DNA of 9,884 bases from Alphaproteobacteria bacterium (GCA_006844765.1 SPJV01000172.1:1-9884); one strand, 5' to 3'; shown: positions 1 through 6,946, counted from the stretch's first letter. Translations and numbers: made by a program. The notes: generated by a model from the sequence alone, not told the origin.

Positions 1-834
1 AAGAACAAGGACGACGATAGCCAGAAGGGTGGTGATGTCGTCGGGGTGCGCCAGAAGATCGATAAGTCGTTCTATGAAGAGGAACTCGAGCGGCTTCAAA
101 TCGAACTGGTTAAGCTGCAGGAATGGGTGAAGAAAGAGGGGCTGCGCGTCGCCGTTGTCTTTGAAGGGCGGGACGCGGCCGGCAAAGGGTCGACCATCAA
201 GCGGATCGCGGATTGCCTGAACCCACGGATTTGTCAGATCGTGGCGCTCGGCACGCCCAATGATCGGGAACGCACCCAATGGTACTTTCAGCGCTATGTC
301 GCTTCCCTTCCGGCGGCGGGTGAGATCAAGCTGTTCGATAGAAGCTGGTACAATCGCGGCGGAGTCGAGCGGGTGATGGGCTTCTGCACGGATGATGAGT
401 ATCGGGATTTCCTGCGAGACTGCCCGATCTTCGAATCGCTGTTGATCGATACCGGGCTTATTCTGGTGAAATATTGGTTTTCTGTCTCTGATGAAGAACA
501 GGAACGGCGGTTCCAGCGCCGGCTCGATTCGCCACGCAAGCGGTGGAAGCTTTCCCCCATGGACATTGAAGCGCGGGAGCGATGGGAGGATTACTCCCGG
601 GCCAAGGACGCATTATTCGTCCACACCGATACGGACAAAAGCCCATGGAACGTCGTCGATGCGGAGGTGAAAAAACGGGCACATCTGAACTGCATTCGCC
701 ACTTGCTTGAGCAGATCGACTACGAGGATTTAACGCCCCCTGCCATGGAACTGCCGAAACGCCCGGAACCAAGCAATAACTATATCCGCCCGCCCCGGGA
801 CAGTCAGCGCTGGGTGGCAGATTACTATGATTGA
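1..834 (+). CDS. ppk2: Polyphosphate kinase 2 (PPK2 family), 5' end cut by window edge
   Basis: PPK2 enzymes transfer phosphate between inorganic polyphosphate and nucleoside diphosphates or monophosphates in the cytoplasm. The frame is open from base 1, and the first possible start inside the window is a GTG at 46, which gives 262 residues. The 15 codons before it read as a charged Lys/Asp-rich stretch like PPK2 N-terminal tails, and GTG46 has only a distant purine run (about 13 bases upstream), so I treat the gene as 5'-partial. Numbered from GTG46, the P-loop is GRDAAGKG (41-48), the Walker B/lid region is LFDRSWYNR (96-104) followed by GVERVMGF, and the C-terminal part has the conserved WKLSPMD and a PWNVV segment before the final helices. 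It is a single-domain form. The family call is firm; whether ADP, GDP or AMP is preferred cannot be read from the sequence. It has no operon partner in the window: the next gene on this strand is 351 bases away. Confidence 0.93.
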   Translation, partial: KNKDDDSQKGGDVVGVRQKIDKSFYEEELERLQIELVKLQEWVKKEGLRVAVVFEGRDAAGKGSTIKRIADCLNPRICQIVALGTPNDRERTQWYFQRYVASLPAAGEIKLFDRSWYNRGGVERVMGFCTDDEYRDFLRDCPIFESLLIDTGLILVKYWFSVSDEEQERRFQRRLDSPRKRWKLSPMDIEARERWEDYSRAKDALFVHTDTDKSPWNVVDAEVKKRAHLNCIRHLLEQIDYEDLTPPAMELPKRPEPSNNYIRPPRDSQRWVADYYD

Positions 835-874
835 GAAAACCAAGTAATGTGGGGCGGTGATCCAGTAAAACGAA

Positions 875-901
875 AGAGGCGAAGCAATTTGCTTCGCCTC
901 T
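875..901 (-). terminator. Strong hairpin, best read as a leftward rho-independent terminator
   Basis: AGAGGCGAAGCA pairs perfectly with TGCTTCGCCTCT, giving a 12-bp stem with a very short loop (or 11 bp with a five-base loop). Read on the - strand the stem is followed by TTCGTTTTA, a usable U-tract. Read on the + strand it is followed by GACTTGGATC, which has none. The shape therefore fits a transcript coming from the right better than the end of the polyphosphate kinase mRNA, although it could still limit or stabilise that mRNA 41 bases after its stop codon. Confidence 0.5.
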
Positions 902-1060
902 GACTTGGATCTCGTTTCCTCGTCACTCGCCTGTTTTATCGGCTTGAGTGATATCTTCCCTAAACTTGGGCCGCGCTCTGAACTACTAGAGGTCCCCTCG
1001 CGCATTATTCTTCGATGCCGCCATTTGATATTATGTAGCACCGTTTTTGTTCGTTGAGGC

Positions 1061-1077
1061 AATACTATGATAGTATT
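1061..1077. promoter_or_regulatory. Perfect 17-bp AT-rich palindrome, possible operator
   Basis: AATACTATGATAGTATT is a perfect inverted repeat of 8-bp arms around one central base. Its length and symmetry are those of a dimeric repressor or activator site. It lies 108 bases upstream of the secreted-protein gene and close to weak promoter-like hexamers on both strands, none of them convincing. I cannot name the protein that would bind it. Confidence 0.4.
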
Positions 1078-1185
1078 ACGGATACGTCACCAAGATTTTT
1101 ATGCTTCCGCCTAGAAATTAGGCATTTTGTGGGCATTTCTTTTGCGTCTCTATCCTTTGGCATTGAAATCGCTTAAGGTTCCGGC

Positions 1186-1779
1186 ATGACGATCAGACAA
1201 AGAAAATATTTCCTGCCCCTCGTTTCAGCGCTGTTCGGTGCCGCATTGATGGTGTCACCGGTTCATGCTGCTGATGACAATCCGTTTTCGAACGCAACGG
1301 ACGACTCGGGTGGTGGTGTGACGTCACAGAATGCCTCCCCCAGGCCGGTTCTGAAGGACCAGGTTCTGCTTGGTATGACGCGCGCTGATTGCGAGCGCGC
1401 GATTGCCAAGTCGCAGGGAACAGCGGTGCCGGCGGAGTATCAACCGGGTGTGGATGTGCGCGGCAATAAGGTCGCAGGTGCGGACTACCAGCCCGGCGTC
1501 GACGTGCGGGGAAACAAGGTCGCGGAAGCGGATCTGGCCGGCTCAAATGATCTGGCGAAATCCCTGCCGAAGAAAATCCAGTTCAGTCTGGATATCGATG
1601 TCTTTGATTTCTCGAACCGCGCCGACCTTCAGAACACCTTTGGCAATGTGACCTCCTCCCTCGGCAAGGTGGAATATGACTTGAATACCGGCGTGATGAA
1701 GATCAATGGCGTGCCGTTGAACGACCCACAGGCCGACGCCATCGCAATCGCCTGCATGCAGGCATTAGGCCGCCTGTAG
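1186..1779 (+). CDS. Secreted protein of unknown function with a 16-residue tandem repeat
   Basis: The 197-residue product begins with a clear Sec signal peptide: basic MTIRQRK, a hydrophobic core (about 9-24) and a probable cleavage after VHA (28/29). It should therefore be periplasmic or exported. The mature part opens with a Ser/Asn/Gly-rich linker, then a segment with one Cys in TRADCERAI, then two adjacent copies of a 16-residue unit (83-98 and 99-114) with the shared core YQPGVDVRGNKVA. A C-terminal domain of about 75 residues (LPKKIQFSLDIDVFDF and onward) ends in a second Cys-containing helix (IAIACMQALGRL). The two Cys could form a disulfide. No enzyme motif or membrane anchor is visible and I do not recognise a named family. 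The ATG is supported by a weak AAGG about 7 bases upstream and by the signal peptide starting exactly there. It appears to be monocistronic; proS begins 94 bases later with its own possible promoter. Confidence 0.85.
   Translation: MTIRQRKYFLPLVSALFGAALMVSPVHAADDNPFSNATDDSGGGVTSQNASPRPVLKDQVLLGMTRADCERAIAKSQGTAVPAEYQPGVDVRGNKVAGADYQPGVDVRGNKVAEADLAGSNDLAKSLPKKIQFSLDIDVFDFSNRADLQNTFGNVTSSLGKVEYDLNTGVMKINGVPLNDPQADAIAIACMQALGRL
1432..1527 (+). repeat. Two-copy 48-base coding tandem repeat
   Basis: Copies at 1432-1479 and 1480-1527 encode the 16-residue units of the secreted protein. The peptides differ at only two positions (E/D and G/E). At DNA level ten of the sixteen codons differ synonymously, for example tat/tac, caa/cag, ccg/ccc, cgc/cgg, ggc/gga and aat/aac. 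The copies are thus nearly identical as protein and strongly diverged as DNA. Confidence 0.9.
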
Positions 1780-1783
1780 TTCC

Positions 1784-1812
1784 TTGCTGTTTGCCGGGCC
1801 ATCCCATACAAC
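1784..1812 (+). promoter_or_regulatory. Possible promoter of proS
   Basis: TTGCTG (1784-1789) and TACAAC (1807-1812) are separated by exactly 17 bases, about 60 bases upstream of the proS start codon. Matches to the sigma70 consensus are partial (3/6 and 4/6). The position just after the previous gene's stop codon makes it plausible, but the match alone is not decisive. Confidence 0.3.
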
Positions 1813-1873
1813 CTGAACCGTCTGCGCCCTATAGCGGCGTTATTAAAACCGTCGATACTGTGAGAGAAGAGCC

Positions 1874-3217
1874 ATGCGTTTGTCGCCCGCCGTCCGCCTC
1901 AGCGAGTATTTTCTGCCCACGCTCCGGGAGGTGCCGAGTGAGGCGGAGATCGTCTCCCACCGCTTGATGCTGCGTGCCGGGATGGTGCGCCAGGAAGCCG
2001 CCGGTATCTATTCCTGGCTGCCGCTAGGCTTCCGCGTCATGAAGAAGATCGAACAGATCGTGCGGGAAGAGCAGGATCGAATCGGCGCCGCTGAAGTTCT
2101 GATGCCGACGATGCAGCCCGCTGATCTCTGGCGTCGCTCCGGCCGGTATGACGGCTATGGCAAGGAGATGCTGCGCATTCAGGACCGGCATGACCGCGAA
2201 ATGCTGTTCGGCCCGACCAATGAGGAAATGATCACGGACATCTTCGCGGAACATGCACGCAGCTATAAGAATGTGCCGCTGATGATGTATCACATCCAGT
2301 GGAAGTTCCGCGATGAAGTACGGCCTCGCTTCGGTGTCATGCGCGGGCGTGAGTTCCTCATGAAGGATGCCTATTCCTTCGACCTGACCCCGGAAGATGG
2401 TCGTGTTTCCTATAACAAGCAGTTCCTGGCCTATCTTCGGACCTATGCGCGGATGGGCATCAAGGCGATCCCGATGCGCGCCGATACCGGGCCCATTGGC
2501 GGTGACCTCAGCCATGAATTCATCCTTCTGGCCGATACCGGAGAAAGCGAAGTCTATTGCGATCAGGAATTCCTGGACATCGACCCGCTGAGTGCCGAAG
2601 TCGACATTCGCGATCCGGACGCTGTGCAGAAGGTCGCTGATCGCTACAACGCCCTCTATGCCCGAACCGACGAACTACATGAGCCTGCTGTCTTCGAAGA
2701 GCAAGTCCCCGAAGAGCGGCGCTATGTCGGTCGCGGGATTGAGGTCGGCCATATCTTCTTCTTCGGCACGAAATACTCCGATCCACTCAATGCCAAGGTT
2801 ACCACGTCGGACGGACAATCGGCCCCTGTCCTAATGGGATCATACGGTGTGGGTGTCTCGCGTTTGGTCGGTGGGATCATCGAAGCCAGCCATGATGATA
2901 AGGGCATTGTCTGGCCGGAGGCGGTGGCCCCGTTCCAGGTGGCCCTGATCAATCTGCGGGTTGGTGATGCGGGCTGTGACAGTGCTTGCGAAGACCTGTT
3001 CGCTAAGCTGCAGGCTGCGGGCATTGAGGTGATCTATGATGACCGGGATGAACGCGCCGGGGTGAAGTTCGCCGATATGGAATTGATCGGTATTCCCTGG
3101 CAGATCGTGGTCGGACCCAAGGGCGTTAAGAACGGCGTTGTGGAAGTCGCCCGTCGCGGTGCCGACGGCCGGGACGAGATGGCCCCCGACGCGGCTGTTG
3201 CCCGGATCGCCGGGTAA
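1874..3217 (+). CDS. proS: Prolyl-tRNA synthetase, short alphaproteobacterial type
   Basis: This cytoplasmic class II aminoacyl-tRNA synthetase activates proline with ATP and charges tRNA-Pro. The 447-residue product shows the N-terminal SEYFLPTLRE and the AGMVRQEAAGIYSWLPLG segment, the TNEE element (115-118), motif 2 as FRDEVRPRFGVMRGREF (145-161), and motif 3 as GSYGVGVSR (322-330). An anticodon-binding domain follows from about 350. It is much shorter than the roughly 570-residue E. coli enzyme: the sequence goes directly from the catalytic core to motif 3 with no room for the large editing insertion, as is usual in alphaproteobacteria. Such enzymes generally rely on separate trans-editing proteins to clear mischarged alanine; none is in this window. 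The ATG is preceded by the purine-rich GAGAGAAGAG. The lolC/E gene follows 73 bases downstream, an arrangement common in alphaproteobacteria. Confidence 0.97.
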   Translation: MRLSPAVRLSEYFLPTLREVPSEAEIVSHRLMLRAGMVRQEAAGIYSWLPLGFRVMKKIEQIVREEQDRIGAAEVLMPTMQPADLWRRSGRYDGYGKEMLRIQDRHDREMLFGPTNEEMITDIFAEHARSYKNVPLMMYHIQWKFRDEVRPRFGVMRGREFLMKDAYSFDLTPEDGRVSYNKQFLAYLRTYARMGIKAIPMRADTGPIGGDLSHEFILLADTGESEVYCDQEFLDIDPLSAEVDIRDPDAVQKVADRYNALYARTDELHEPAVFEEQVPEERRYVGRGIEVGHIFFFGTKYSDPLNAKVTTSDGQSAPVLMGSYGVGVSRLVGGIIEASHDDKGIVWPEAVAPFQVALINLRVGDAGCDSACEDLFAKLQAAGIEVIYDDRDERAGVKFADMELIGIPWQIVVGPKGVKNGVVEVARRGADGRDEMAPDAAVARIAG

Positions 3218-3243
3218 CCCGTGTTGCGGCATGTTCAGTTGAC

Positions 3244-3267
3244 CCCGCCGCCCTTTGAGGGTGCGGG
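3244..3267 (+). other. Intercistronic hairpin between proS and lolC/E
   Basis: CCCGC (3244-3248) pairs with GCGGG (3263-3267) and CCCT (3251-3254) with AGGG (3258-3261) around a three-base loop. No T-run follows, so it is not a classical terminator. It may partly separate proS from the lol genes or stabilise a processed end, or be incidental in GC-rich DNA. Confidence 0.3.
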
Positions 3268-3290
3268 CGTGAAGAGAGGCACTGTCTAGC

Positions 3291-4538
3291 ATGTTCTCAT
3301 CCCTCGAACGCTTCGTTGCCTTTCGCTATCTGCGCGCCAAGCGGCAGGAAGGGTTTATCTCTGTCGTCGCCTGGTTCTCGCTGATGGGGATCATGTTGGG
3401 GGTTGCAACGCTGATCATCGTCATGGCGGTGATGAATGGATTCCGGGCGGAGCTTCTGGGACGCGTGATCGGGCTGAATGGTCATGTGACGATCACCGGC
3501 TACACACCCTCCGTCCCTGAATTCGATACGATCGCAGCCCGGGTGCGCGGTGTTGAAGGGGTGGTGCATGTCACGCCAATGATCGAAGGGCAGGTCATGG
3601 CCTCGGCACGGGCAGGCGCGGGAGGCGCGCTGGTGCGGGGACTTCGCGCGGAAGATTTCGCGGCCCGAAAGGTTTTGGCCGACAGTTTGTTCCAAGGCTC
3701 GCTTGAACCATTCAAGGCAGGCGATGGGGTCTTCATCGGCATTCGCATGGCAAACCGGTTGGGGATCACGACCGGCGACAAGATCAAACTCATCTCCCCT
3801 AAGGGAACTGTGACCGCCTTCGGATCAGTGCCTCGGGTGCGCAGTTTTGAGGTCGTCGGAATCTTCAATGTCGGCATGTATGAATATGACAATACCTATA
3901 TCTATATGCCGTTGGACTTGGCCCAGAAGTTCTTCAAGACCGGTCAGACATCGGTGACAGCGCTGGAAGTCATGGTCGACAATGCGGATGCCGCGCGACC
4001 GCTGGCCAAAGACATTTCCGTTGCGCTGGATGGTCAGTTCCGAGTGCTCGCCTGGCAGCGGGTCAATGCCAGCTTCTTTAATGCGCTACAGGTTGAACGC
4101 AATGTCATGTTCCTGATCCTGACGCTGATCATCCTGGTGGCCGCTTTCAATGTGATCTCCTCCCAAATCATGCTGGTGAAGGATAAGGGGCGGGGGATTG
4201 CGATCCTGCGAACCATGGGGGCGTCGCGTGCAACGATCCTGCGCATCTTCTTTATCACCGGGTCTTCTGTCGGTGTGATCGGGACCGCCATGGGGGCCGC
4301 CCTGGGCATCGCCTTCGCGCTGAATATCGAGACCATTCGGCAAGCGATCCAGTCTTTGAGCGGGGCAGAGTTATTCGCAGCAGAGATCTATTTCCTCTCC
4401 CGCCTGCCGGCCAAGATCGATATGGGGGAAGTTTTGTCGGTCGTCATCATGGCGCTGACCCTGAGCCTGCTGGCGTCCATTTATCCTGCCTGGCGCGCGG
4501 CGCGGCTCGATCCGGTTGAGGTGCTGCGTTATGAGTGA
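3291..4538 (+). CDS. lolC: Lipoprotein-releasing ABC transporter permease, LolC/E family
   Basis: This is the inner-membrane subunit of the complex that extracts mature outer-membrane lipoproteins and hands them to the periplasmic carrier LolA. The 415-residue product has the family's four-helix MacB/FtsX-like layout: TM1 at about 22-50, a periplasmic domain of about 220 residues, TM2 at about 271-293, the cytoplasmic coupling segment DKGRGIAILRTMGAS (298-312), TM3 at about 318-345, TM4 at about 379-402, and the family ending PAWRAARLDPVEVLRYE. Only one such permease lies beside lolD, so it probably acts as a homodimer or hybrid LolC/E (sometimes called LolF); the symbol lolC is a convenience. 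The ATG at 3291 lacks a good ribosome site close by; the nearest purine run (AAGAGAGG) lies about 13 bases upstream. The gene overlaps lolD by 8 bases, indicating coupled translation. Confidence 0.93.
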   Translation: MFSSLERFVAFRYLRAKRQEGFISVVAWFSLMGIMLGVATLIIVMAVMNGFRAELLGRVIGLNGHVTITGYTPSVPEFDTIAARVRGVEGVVHVTPMIEGQVMASARAGAGGALVRGLRAEDFAARKVLADSLFQGSLEPFKAGDGVFIGIRMANRLGITTGDKIKLISPKGTVTAFGSVPRVRSFEVVGIFNVGMYEYDNTYIYMPLDLAQKFFKTGQTSVTALEVMVDNADAARPLAKDISVALDGQFRVLAWQRVNASFFNALQVERNVMFLILTLIILVAAFNVISSQIMLVKDKGRGIAILRTMGASRATILRIFFITGSSVGVIGTAMGAALGIAFALNIETIRQAIQSLSGAELFAAEIYFLSRLPAKIDMGEVLSVVIMALTLSLLASIYPAWRAARLDPVEVLRYE

Positions 4539-5217
4539 TCCTGTCCTGCATCTCGAACGGGTTGGGCGGACCTATACCACCGCCGCCGGCCCGCTGACGG
4601 TCCTGGAGAATGCGTCCCTTACCGTGGGTAAGGGAGAACTGGTCGGGCTCGTCGCGCCCAGCGGTGCCGGTAAATCGACGCTCCTCCACATCGCGGGCCT
4701 TTTGGAGAAACCCGATAGCGGCGATGTGCTGGTTGAGGGACGGGCGTGCGGCAAGCTCCCGGATTTGGAGCGCACCCGCCTGCGCCGCCGGATGGTGGGC
4801 TTCGTCTATCAGTTTCATCATCTGCTGCCGGAATTCTCGGCATTGGAAAATGTGGTCCTGCCGCAGATGATCGCCGGTCTGTCAAAGCGCAAGGCGAAGA
4901 CAGAAGCCGCCGCACTGCTGGAGCGGGTTGGTCTTCAAGCCCGCGCCACCCATCGCCCGGCGCGCCTTTCCGGTGGGGAGCAACAACGCGTTGCCGTCGC
5001 CCGCGCCCTGGTCAATGCGCCCGCCGTCCTGCTGGCCGATGAGCCAACCGGGAACCTAGACCCCGTCACATCCGAAATCGTTTTCGACCTCCTCCTCGCC
5101 CTCGTCAGAGAAAAAGGCATGAGCGCCCTCATCGCCACCCACAACATAGCCCTCGCCAAACGCATGGACCGGGTGGTGACGCTCGAAGACGGCGGGATCG
5201 TGGATTTCACCGGGTAG
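4531..5217 (+). CDS. lolD: Lipoprotein-releasing ABC transporter ATP-binding protein LolD
   Basis: This is the cytoplasmic ATPase that powers lipoprotein release with the LolC/E permease. In the 228-residue product: Walker A in APSGAGKST (42-50), Q-loop Gln94 within FVYQFHHLLPEFSALENV, which is a LolD-like stretch, ABC signature LSGGEQQRVAVARAL (146-160), Walker B VLLADE (166-171) followed by PTGNLD, and the switch His204 in ATHN. The start is ATG 4531, inside the end of the permease gene (8-base overlap). A TTG at 4516 in the same frame would add five residues that do not belong to the family, so I reject it. The gene ends in front of a GC-rich hairpin and a gene on the opposite strand. In many alphaproteobacteria dnaE follows here; it does not in this window. 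Confidence 0.97.
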   Translation: MSDPVLHLERVGRTYTTAAGPLTVLENASLTVGKGELVGLVAPSGAGKSTLLHIAGLLEKPDSGDVLVEGRACGKLPDLERTRLRRRMVGFVYQFHHLLPEFSALENVVLPQMIAGLSKRKAKTEAAALLERVGLQARATHRPARLSGGEQQRVAVARALVNAPAVLLADEPTGNLDPVTSEIVFDLLLALVREKGMSALIATHNIALAKRMDRVVTLEDGGIVDFTG

Positions 5218-5224
5218 ATTGTCG

Positions 5225-5259
5225 TTAGGCTAGAGCCCCTGCGAAAGCAGGGGGGCTAA
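5225..5259. terminator. GC-rich hairpin between convergent lolD and mttB-like genes; terminator or REP-like element
   Basis: CCCCTGC (5236-5242) pairs with GCAGGGG (5247-5253) around a GAAA tetraloop, and the flanking TTAG (5225-5228) and CTAA (5256-5259) can extend the stem with internal mismatches. It lies 7 bases after the lolD stop codon, between genes that converge, so it can act on transcripts from either side. There is no proper T-run on either strand. Hairpins of the form CCCTGCGAAAGCAGGG resemble short dispersed intergenic repeats of alphaproteobacteria, an impression from memory and not a search result. Confidence 0.45.
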
Positions 5260-5263
5260 TTCT

Positions 5264-5303
5264 AAGGCCCAATCCTAAGGCGCCGTGGAAAGCTCGGGGC
5301 CTT
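5264..5303. other. Second inverted repeat downstream of the mttB-like gene
   Basis: AAGGCCC (5264-5270) is the exact reverse complement of GGGCCTT (5297-5303), with 26 bases between. It lies 11 bases after the stop codon of the methyltransferase gene, in the direction of that gene's transcript. The loop is long and no T-run follows, so a terminator role is weak. Confidence 0.25.
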
Positions 5304-5314
5304 TGGGGCTAGGC

Positions 5315-6928
5315 TTAATAATCCTCATTAAGTCCGCCGTCCGCTGGGATTTCGCTTTCGCGTTTGGCGATATAGGCTTGGAGTTCTTCGTCTTTGGCTT
5401 CGTCCAGCTTCGGTTCTTCATAGTCTTCCAGAAGCTTATGGGCTTTTTCCAAACCGCGCGTGACGACGTCTTTTGATCCTTCTGCGATCCATTGTTCGAC
5501 GGAGTTATTGTCGAACAGAGTCGGCATGAAAAAGGCGCGTTGGAAATTGGCCTGGGTGTGGGGGTGGCCCAGATAGTGGCCGCCGGGGCCGATGTCGCGG
5601 ACGGCGGCGAGGCATTCATCGAAATCATCCCAGTTGATGCCTGACGCCATGCGGTGGCCCATGGCGCATTGTTCCGCATCGATGACGAATTTCGCGACGG
5701 AACAATGCATGCCGGCTTCGTTCCATCCCGCTGAATGCCAGATGTAATTGGCGCCGGCCATCAGCACCGCCATCAGGGTCGTGGCGCTTTCATACCCCGC
5801 CTGGGCGTCCAGGATCTTGGCGCCGCCCAGGGTGTTGGACGTTCGCCAGGGCACGCCGTAATACCGCGCCATCTGGCCGATCATGAAGTTCATCAGGCTG
5901 ATTTCCGGCGTCCCCGCCATCGGCGCGCCGGATTGCATCGAGACGGTAGAGAGATAATGGCCATAGATCGCCGGGCAGCCCTTGCGCACCACCTGGGTAT
6001 AGGCGAGGGCTGACAACGCCTCCGCATTCAACTGCGCGACGGCGGGGGCGGTGGAGGCGGGCGTGTTCGCGCCGCCCAGCACGAAGGGGCTGCAGAGCAC
6101 CGGCTGGTTGCGGCGGTTGAAGGCGCGCATGGCCCCTAACATGGTCTCGTCCCACACGAGCGGGGAGTTACCGTTGCAATTACCGACCGCGACCGGGTTG
6201 GTCTCCATAAACTCCGCACCGAACAGGATCGCGCACATATCCAAGACATCCTCGGCATTCTTGCCGGAGGTCGTCATGCCCATGAAGGTCTTATCCGAAT
6301 GCTTCATGGAGGAATGGGTGATCCGCAGATGGCGATGCGGCACCGGGTGATCCATTGGCTCAACGATGTGATGGGCGGAGGAATGGAGCGCCGGCGACAT
6401 ATGCGCCAGCTTATGGAACATGGCGAGATCGTCGAGCGTCGGCAGGCGCCGCTTGTCTTCCAAGTCGCGCAGATAGGGCGCGCCGGTCATCGGCACGAAA
6501 ATCGACTTGTCGCCGCCCAGGCTGACGGTCTTGTTCGGATCCCGGGCATTAAGCGTGATGTCAGAGGGGATGGAGGCAATAAGTTCTTTCACGAGGCCAC
6601 GGCCGAGATGAACCCGCTCCCCCCGCACATCGGCGCCGGCTTTCTTCCAATCCTCAAGCGCGATGTCGTCGCGGAAATGGACCCCGACATCCTCCAGGAT
6701 GGCGAGGGAGGCCTGATCGATGCGCTCCACCTGTTCGGGGCTCATCGGTTCGACAAGGGGAAGTTTGCGCTCAATCTGGGGCAGCATGGAAAAATCAACC
6801 GCTGTGCGGATTTCCCGTCGTGCCCCACGCCCGCCGCGCCGTTGCTTCGGCACGTTGTCTGCTTTTGAAGATCCGGTGGAAGATCCGGCAGAAGACCCTG
6901 TTGATGGGTTGAGAGCTTCATCAGACAT
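5315..6928 (-). CDS. MttB-superfamily (trimethylamine methyltransferase family) protein, non-pyrrolysine type
   Basis: Members of this family take a methyl group from an N-methylated amine such as trimethylamine, glycine betaine, carnitine or proline betaine and load it on a corrinoid protein. The 537-residue product has the family's full TIM-barrel length: MSPEQVERIDQASLAILEDVGVHF (62-85), NARDPNKTVSLGG (127-139), SAHHIVEPMDHP (184-195), a central STVSMQSGAPMAGTPE (328-342) and the C-terminal GPGGHYLGHPHT (447-458). The frame has no in-frame TAG and ends in TAA, so it is not a pyrrolysine-type trimethylamine enzyme and its substrate is probably a quaternary amine or something else. The N-terminus is a Gly/Ser repeat (11-21) plus a basic patch (QRRGGRGARRE). 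I start at ATG 6928, with GGAG about 10 bases upstream; a longer frame from 6973 would translate the operator. It is divergent from the GntR gene. No corrinoid protein or methyl-acceptor enzyme is in the window. Confidence 0.9.
   Translation of the reverse strand: MSDEALNPSTGSSAGSSTGSSKADNVPKQRRGGRGARREIRTAVDFSMLPQIERKLPLVEPMSPEQVERIDQASLAILEDVGVHFRDDIALEDWKKAGADVRGERVHLGRGLVKELIASIPSDITLNARDPNKTVSLGGDKSIFVPMTGAPYLRDLEDKRRLPTLDDLAMFHKLAHMSPALHSSAHHIVEPMDHPVPHRHLRITHSSMKHSDKTFMGMTTSGKNAEDVLDMCAILFGAEFMETNPVAVGNCNGNSPLVWDETMLGAMRAFNRRNQPVLCSPFVLGGANTPASTAPAVAQLNAEALSALAYTQVVRKGCPAIYGHYLSTVSMQSGAPMAGTPEISLMNFMIGQMARYYGVPWRTSNTLGGAKILDAQAGYESATTLMAVLMAGANYIWHSAGWNEAGMHCSVAKFVIDAEQCAMGHRMASGINWDDFDECLAAVRDIGPGGHYLGHPHTQANFQRAFFMPTLFDNNSVEQWIAEGSKDVVTRGLEKAHKLLEDYEEPKLDEAKDEELQAYIAKRESEIPADGGLNEDY
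6863..6898 (-). repeat. 12-base tandem repeat encoding GSSx
   Basis: Three in-register 12-base units (6887-6898, 6875-6886 and 6863-6874 in reading order) encode GSSA, GSST and GSSK at residues 11-22 of the methyltransferase. Units two and three share GGATCTTC; the first differs slightly (GGGTCTTC). It is a typical slippage-prone linker repeat. Confidence 0.75.
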
Positions 6929-6946
6929 CGTGCGAAATCTCCGAAT

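Larger units (their letters stand above)
835..1185. other. AT-rich intergenic region, no convincing gene
   Basis: This 351-base gap is clearly richer in A+T than the flanking genes. It holds a strong hairpin (875-901), a second stem-loop (923-951: TCACTCGCC against GGCttGAGTGA), a 17-bp palindrome (1061-1077) and a small hairpin (1109-1123: GCCTA, loop GAAAT, TAGGC) followed by a T-rich stretch. A leftward frame of about 110 codons runs through it, but it starts with TTG, crosses the strong hairpin and enters the end of the polyphosphate kinase gene, so I do not accept it as a gene. The structure density and the hairpin polarity leave room for a leftward small RNA (see findings). Confidence 0.6.

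Noticed and set aside
730..1062. Leftward open frame of 110 codons upstream of the secreted-protein gene
   Set aside because: It has a TTG start without a ribosome site, passes straight through the strong terminator-like hairpin and overlaps the end of the polyphosphate kinase gene by 105 bases. The product has no recognisable family.
6299..6868. Rightward frame of 189 codons inside the methyltransferase gene
   Set aside because: It lies entirely antisense to a well-supported conserved gene, has His/Arg-rich composition typical of antisense frames in GC-rich DNA, and has no family resemblance.
5315..6928. Pyrrolysine-containing trimethylamine methyltransferase
   Set aside because: The gene is full length without any in-frame TAG, and its stop is TAA, so no amber read-through is involved.
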